Origin: Candidatus Bathyarchaeota archaeon
GTDB taxonomy: Archaea; Thermoproteota; Bathyarchaeia; TCS64
Length of the DNA: 6,918 nucleotides
NCBI GenBank assembly: GCA_014729945.1
Contig: WJJC01000074.1
Location: 1-6,918 of the forward strand
Direction: 5' to 3'
The position numbers and the translations under genes are program-made. Positions 5,685-6,918 of this stretch are shown piece by piece (positions within the stretch are counted from its first letter, which is position 1; each line of letters starts with the position of its first letter). Below the pieces are notes generated by a model, which saw only the letters and a list, made by a program, of their open reading frames with translations, had not been told where the DNA came from and made no database searches.

Positions 5685-6599
5685 ATGAGAGCCGGTAAGG
5701 TCATCATAGAAAAATCACACGAATCATCCATCTACAAACAGGTTATCTCCGAGTTAAACCTCAAGCCACCAATAATAATCAAGCCAAACTGGGGCACAGT
5801 AAACAACTATACAGAGGCAGAAGTAATAGACGGCGTATTATCAGCCATCAACGGCGAAGCAATAGTGACTGAAAGCTACGGCTGGGCAAGAACACAGGAA
5901 TCACAGCAGGGAAAAGGACTCGGCTCCCTAAAGAAACAAGACCTAAGAAAAAGCGACAAATGGTTCCTAGAAACCTCAGGCATAGGAAAAGTACTAGAAA
6001 AACATAGTACAGAGTACCTCAACGTAACTGAGGAAGTATGGGCAGACCGCGTAACAGACCCAGACAAGATAAAAGAAACAGCAGAAAAATACCCACCCGT
6101 CCTATTCGAAGAAATGTACTCCCAGGTCCCAGAGAGACTATTTGAACTACGAGAAGGCACATTCCTGAGCCTAGCAAAATACAGGCTAAACCACAAACCC
6201 ATCGTCGTAAGCCTCACCCTGAAAAACCTATTCGGAATGATCCCCGGACCAAGCAGAAGAAAATATCACGGAAAAAACGACAAAAACCTAGCCCAGACAA
6301 TCGTAGACATCAACAAGATATACAGGTCAATATTCAACGTAAAAGGAATAGTGGACGCCGTAAAATCCGCCTCAATTGGAAGAAAACCAGAAGAAGCCAT
6401 AAACCCAACAACAGCAAAAAACATAGGCTTGTTACTTGGAAGCACGGACTGTGTATCACTCGACGCATCCATCGCCGCTATCGAAGACAAGAACCCAGAC
6501 GAGATAGAATACCTAAAGCTCGCATCAACCACATTCGGCGAATGGGACCCTGAGACAATAAAACAAGCAAAAAAGTATGGAACCCGTGTATTCTCATAA
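5685..6599 (+). CDS. DUF362 family protein
   Basis: This 304-residue soluble protein matches the DUF362 family (PF04015). Supporting segments are the early IIIKPNWGT strand (30-38), the central VVSLTLKNLFGMIPGP (174-189) with RRKYHGKND just after, and IVDINKIYRSIFNVKGIVDAV (206-226, in pieces). The C-terminal LLLGSTDCVSLDASIAAIE (249-267) is also typical. DUF362 proteins are common in anaerobes and archaea, often carrying ferredoxin-type 4Fe-4S clusters at one end. This one has a single cysteine (Cys256), so it has no iron-sulfur cluster of its own. No biochemical role can be stated from sequence. It has no signal peptide or membrane segment. It has its own promoter and shares the A/C-rich codon bias of the preceding acyltransferase, but no operon link is visible. 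Start at ATG 5685 is supported by the TATA box. Confidence 0.83.
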   Translation: MRAGKVIIEKSHESSIYKQVISELNLKPPIIIKPNWGTVNNYTEAEVIDGVLSAINGEAIVTESYGWARTQESQQGKGLGSLKKQDLRKSDKWFLETSGIGKVLEKHSTEYLNVTEEVWADRVTDPDKIKETAEKYPPVLFEEMYSQVPERLFELREGTFLSLAKYRLNHKPIVVSLTLKNLFGMIPGPSRRKYHGKNDKNLAQTIVDINKIYRSIFNVKGIVDAVKSASIGRKPEEAINPTTAKNIGLLLGSTDCVSLDASIAAIEDKNPDEIEYLKLASTTFGEWDPETIKQAKKYGTRVFS

Positions 6600-6661
6600 A
6601 AACAAGATACAAAAGCATAAGCTCGAAAAACAGAATTCATCAAACCAAGAATTTCACCAAT

Positions 6662-6681
6662 GAAAAATCCAGTAATTTTTT
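6662..6681 (+). terminator. Probable terminator after the DUF362 gene
   Basis: GAAAAAT (6662-6668) and ATTTTTT (6675-6681) can pair around the loop CCAGTA, and the right arm is itself a run of six T. It lies about 60 bases past the stop. The T-run is the part most likely to matter in an archaeon. Confidence 0.35.
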
Positions 6682-6777
6682 CAAACCACCTACTCTGCCA
6701 CTGTCTATCCACGCGCACATGGGGGTATCCTTCTCTTATCGAGGGATACATAAAATGCGAACAAACTATCCTTGACC

Positions 6778-6784
6778 ATATAAT
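6778..6784 (+). promoter_or_regulatory. TATA-like box before the VOC-family gene
   Basis: ATATAAT is centred about 39 bases before ATG 6820, giving a short leader. An in-frame ATG at 6787 is too close to the box to be the start if this promoter is used. The spacer 6600-6777 otherwise holds the T-run and a 6-base inverted repeat GTATCC/GGATAC (6725-6749). Confidence 0.35.
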
Positions 6785-6819
6785 CGATGAATTTATCATC
6801 AAATGAGTCTCATTACTCC

Positions 6820-6918
6820 ATGGCTTCCCATAAACTCGATCTTGGTTCATATTTTCCATGTCTAAACGTTGAAAACCTCGACAAATCAATTGAATACTAT
6901 ATGAAACTAGGATTCCAT
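6820..6918 (+). CDS. Glyoxalase/VOC superfamily protein, N-terminal part (runs off right edge)
   Basis: The 33 visible codons read MASHKLDLGSYFPCLNV followed by ENLDKSIEYYMKLGFH. The hydrophobic strand ending CLNV, then the D-K-S-I-x-(Y/F)-Y-x-x-LGF helix, is the standard opening of vicinal oxygen chelate proteins (glyoxalase I, bleomycin-resistance and extradiol dioxygenase fold). Too little is visible to see the metal ligands or to choose an enzyme class. Members are usually about 120-150 residues when single-domain. ATG 6820 was chosen over in-frame ATG 6787 because of the promoter position. The minus-strand open frame across this region has no recognisable family and is treated as a shadow. 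Confidence 0.75.
   Translation, partial: MASHKLDLGSYFPCLNVENLDKSIEYYMKLGFH

Noticed and set aside
6725..6749. Inverted repeat GTATCC...GGATAC as an operator or terminator
   Set aside because: Only six bases with a 13-base gap and no T-run; weak evidence.
6266..6889. Long minus-strand open frame (207 codons) across the end of the DUF362 gene and the VOC gene start
   Set aside because: It lies opposite two recognisable families, has no family signature and no promoter at its start. The A/C-rich plus strand tends to leave the opposite strand open.
1..6918. CRISPR array, tRNA or rRNA genes, insertion sequence or defence system
   Set aside because: No regularly spaced repeats, cloverleaf-like segments, transposase motifs or defence domains were seen on either strand by reading.

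Overview
The window looks like archaeal chromosome. Three genes (553, 1275, 5685) have a TATA-like box centred 25-27 bases before the first ATG and no convincing Shine-Dalgarno site. That is the spacing expected for leaderless archaeal transcripts. One regulator carries the bacterio-opsin-activator type HTH (HTH_10), a mostly archaeal family. Gene content and codon use would fit an uncultured lineage such as an Asgard archaeon or Bathyarchaeia, but the sequence alone cannot settle the taxon.

Layout. At the left edge is the first 32 codons of a PhzF-like isomerase/epimerase on the minus strand (1-98). Next to it on the plus strand is a short reading frame (179-505). Its last ~80 residues are recognisably the C-terminus of serine hydroxymethyltransferase, with the catalytic body missing, so it is best read as a gene remnant. 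An HTH_10 regulator (553-1224) and a LivH-type ABC permease (1275-2228) follow, each with its own promoter. The permease meets a PadR-methyltransferase fusion protein tail to tail (minus strand, 2225-3082), and the two stop codons overlap. That regulator is divergent from a D-2-hydroxyacid dehydrogenase (3149-4144), so the two share a short promoter region.

Downstream lie a stand-alone condensation-domain acyltransferase (4191-5513, TTG start) and a DUF362 protein (5685-6599). At the right edge is the start of a glyoxalase/VOC-family protein (6820 to the window end). A 70-base imperfect hairpin (4121-4190) sits between the dehydrogenase and acyltransferase genes and ends directly on the TTG start.

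How the genes work together is uncertain. Most appear to be single transcription units, and no complete pathway is visible. The most suggestive combination is a PadR-methyltransferase regulator opposite a 2-hydroxyacid dehydrogenase, followed by a condensation-type acyltransferase. This could make and acylate a small hydroxyacid under ligand control, but that is inference. From about 4200 to 6600 the coding strand is strikingly rich in A and C, unlike the genes before 3100, so the window is mosaic in base use.
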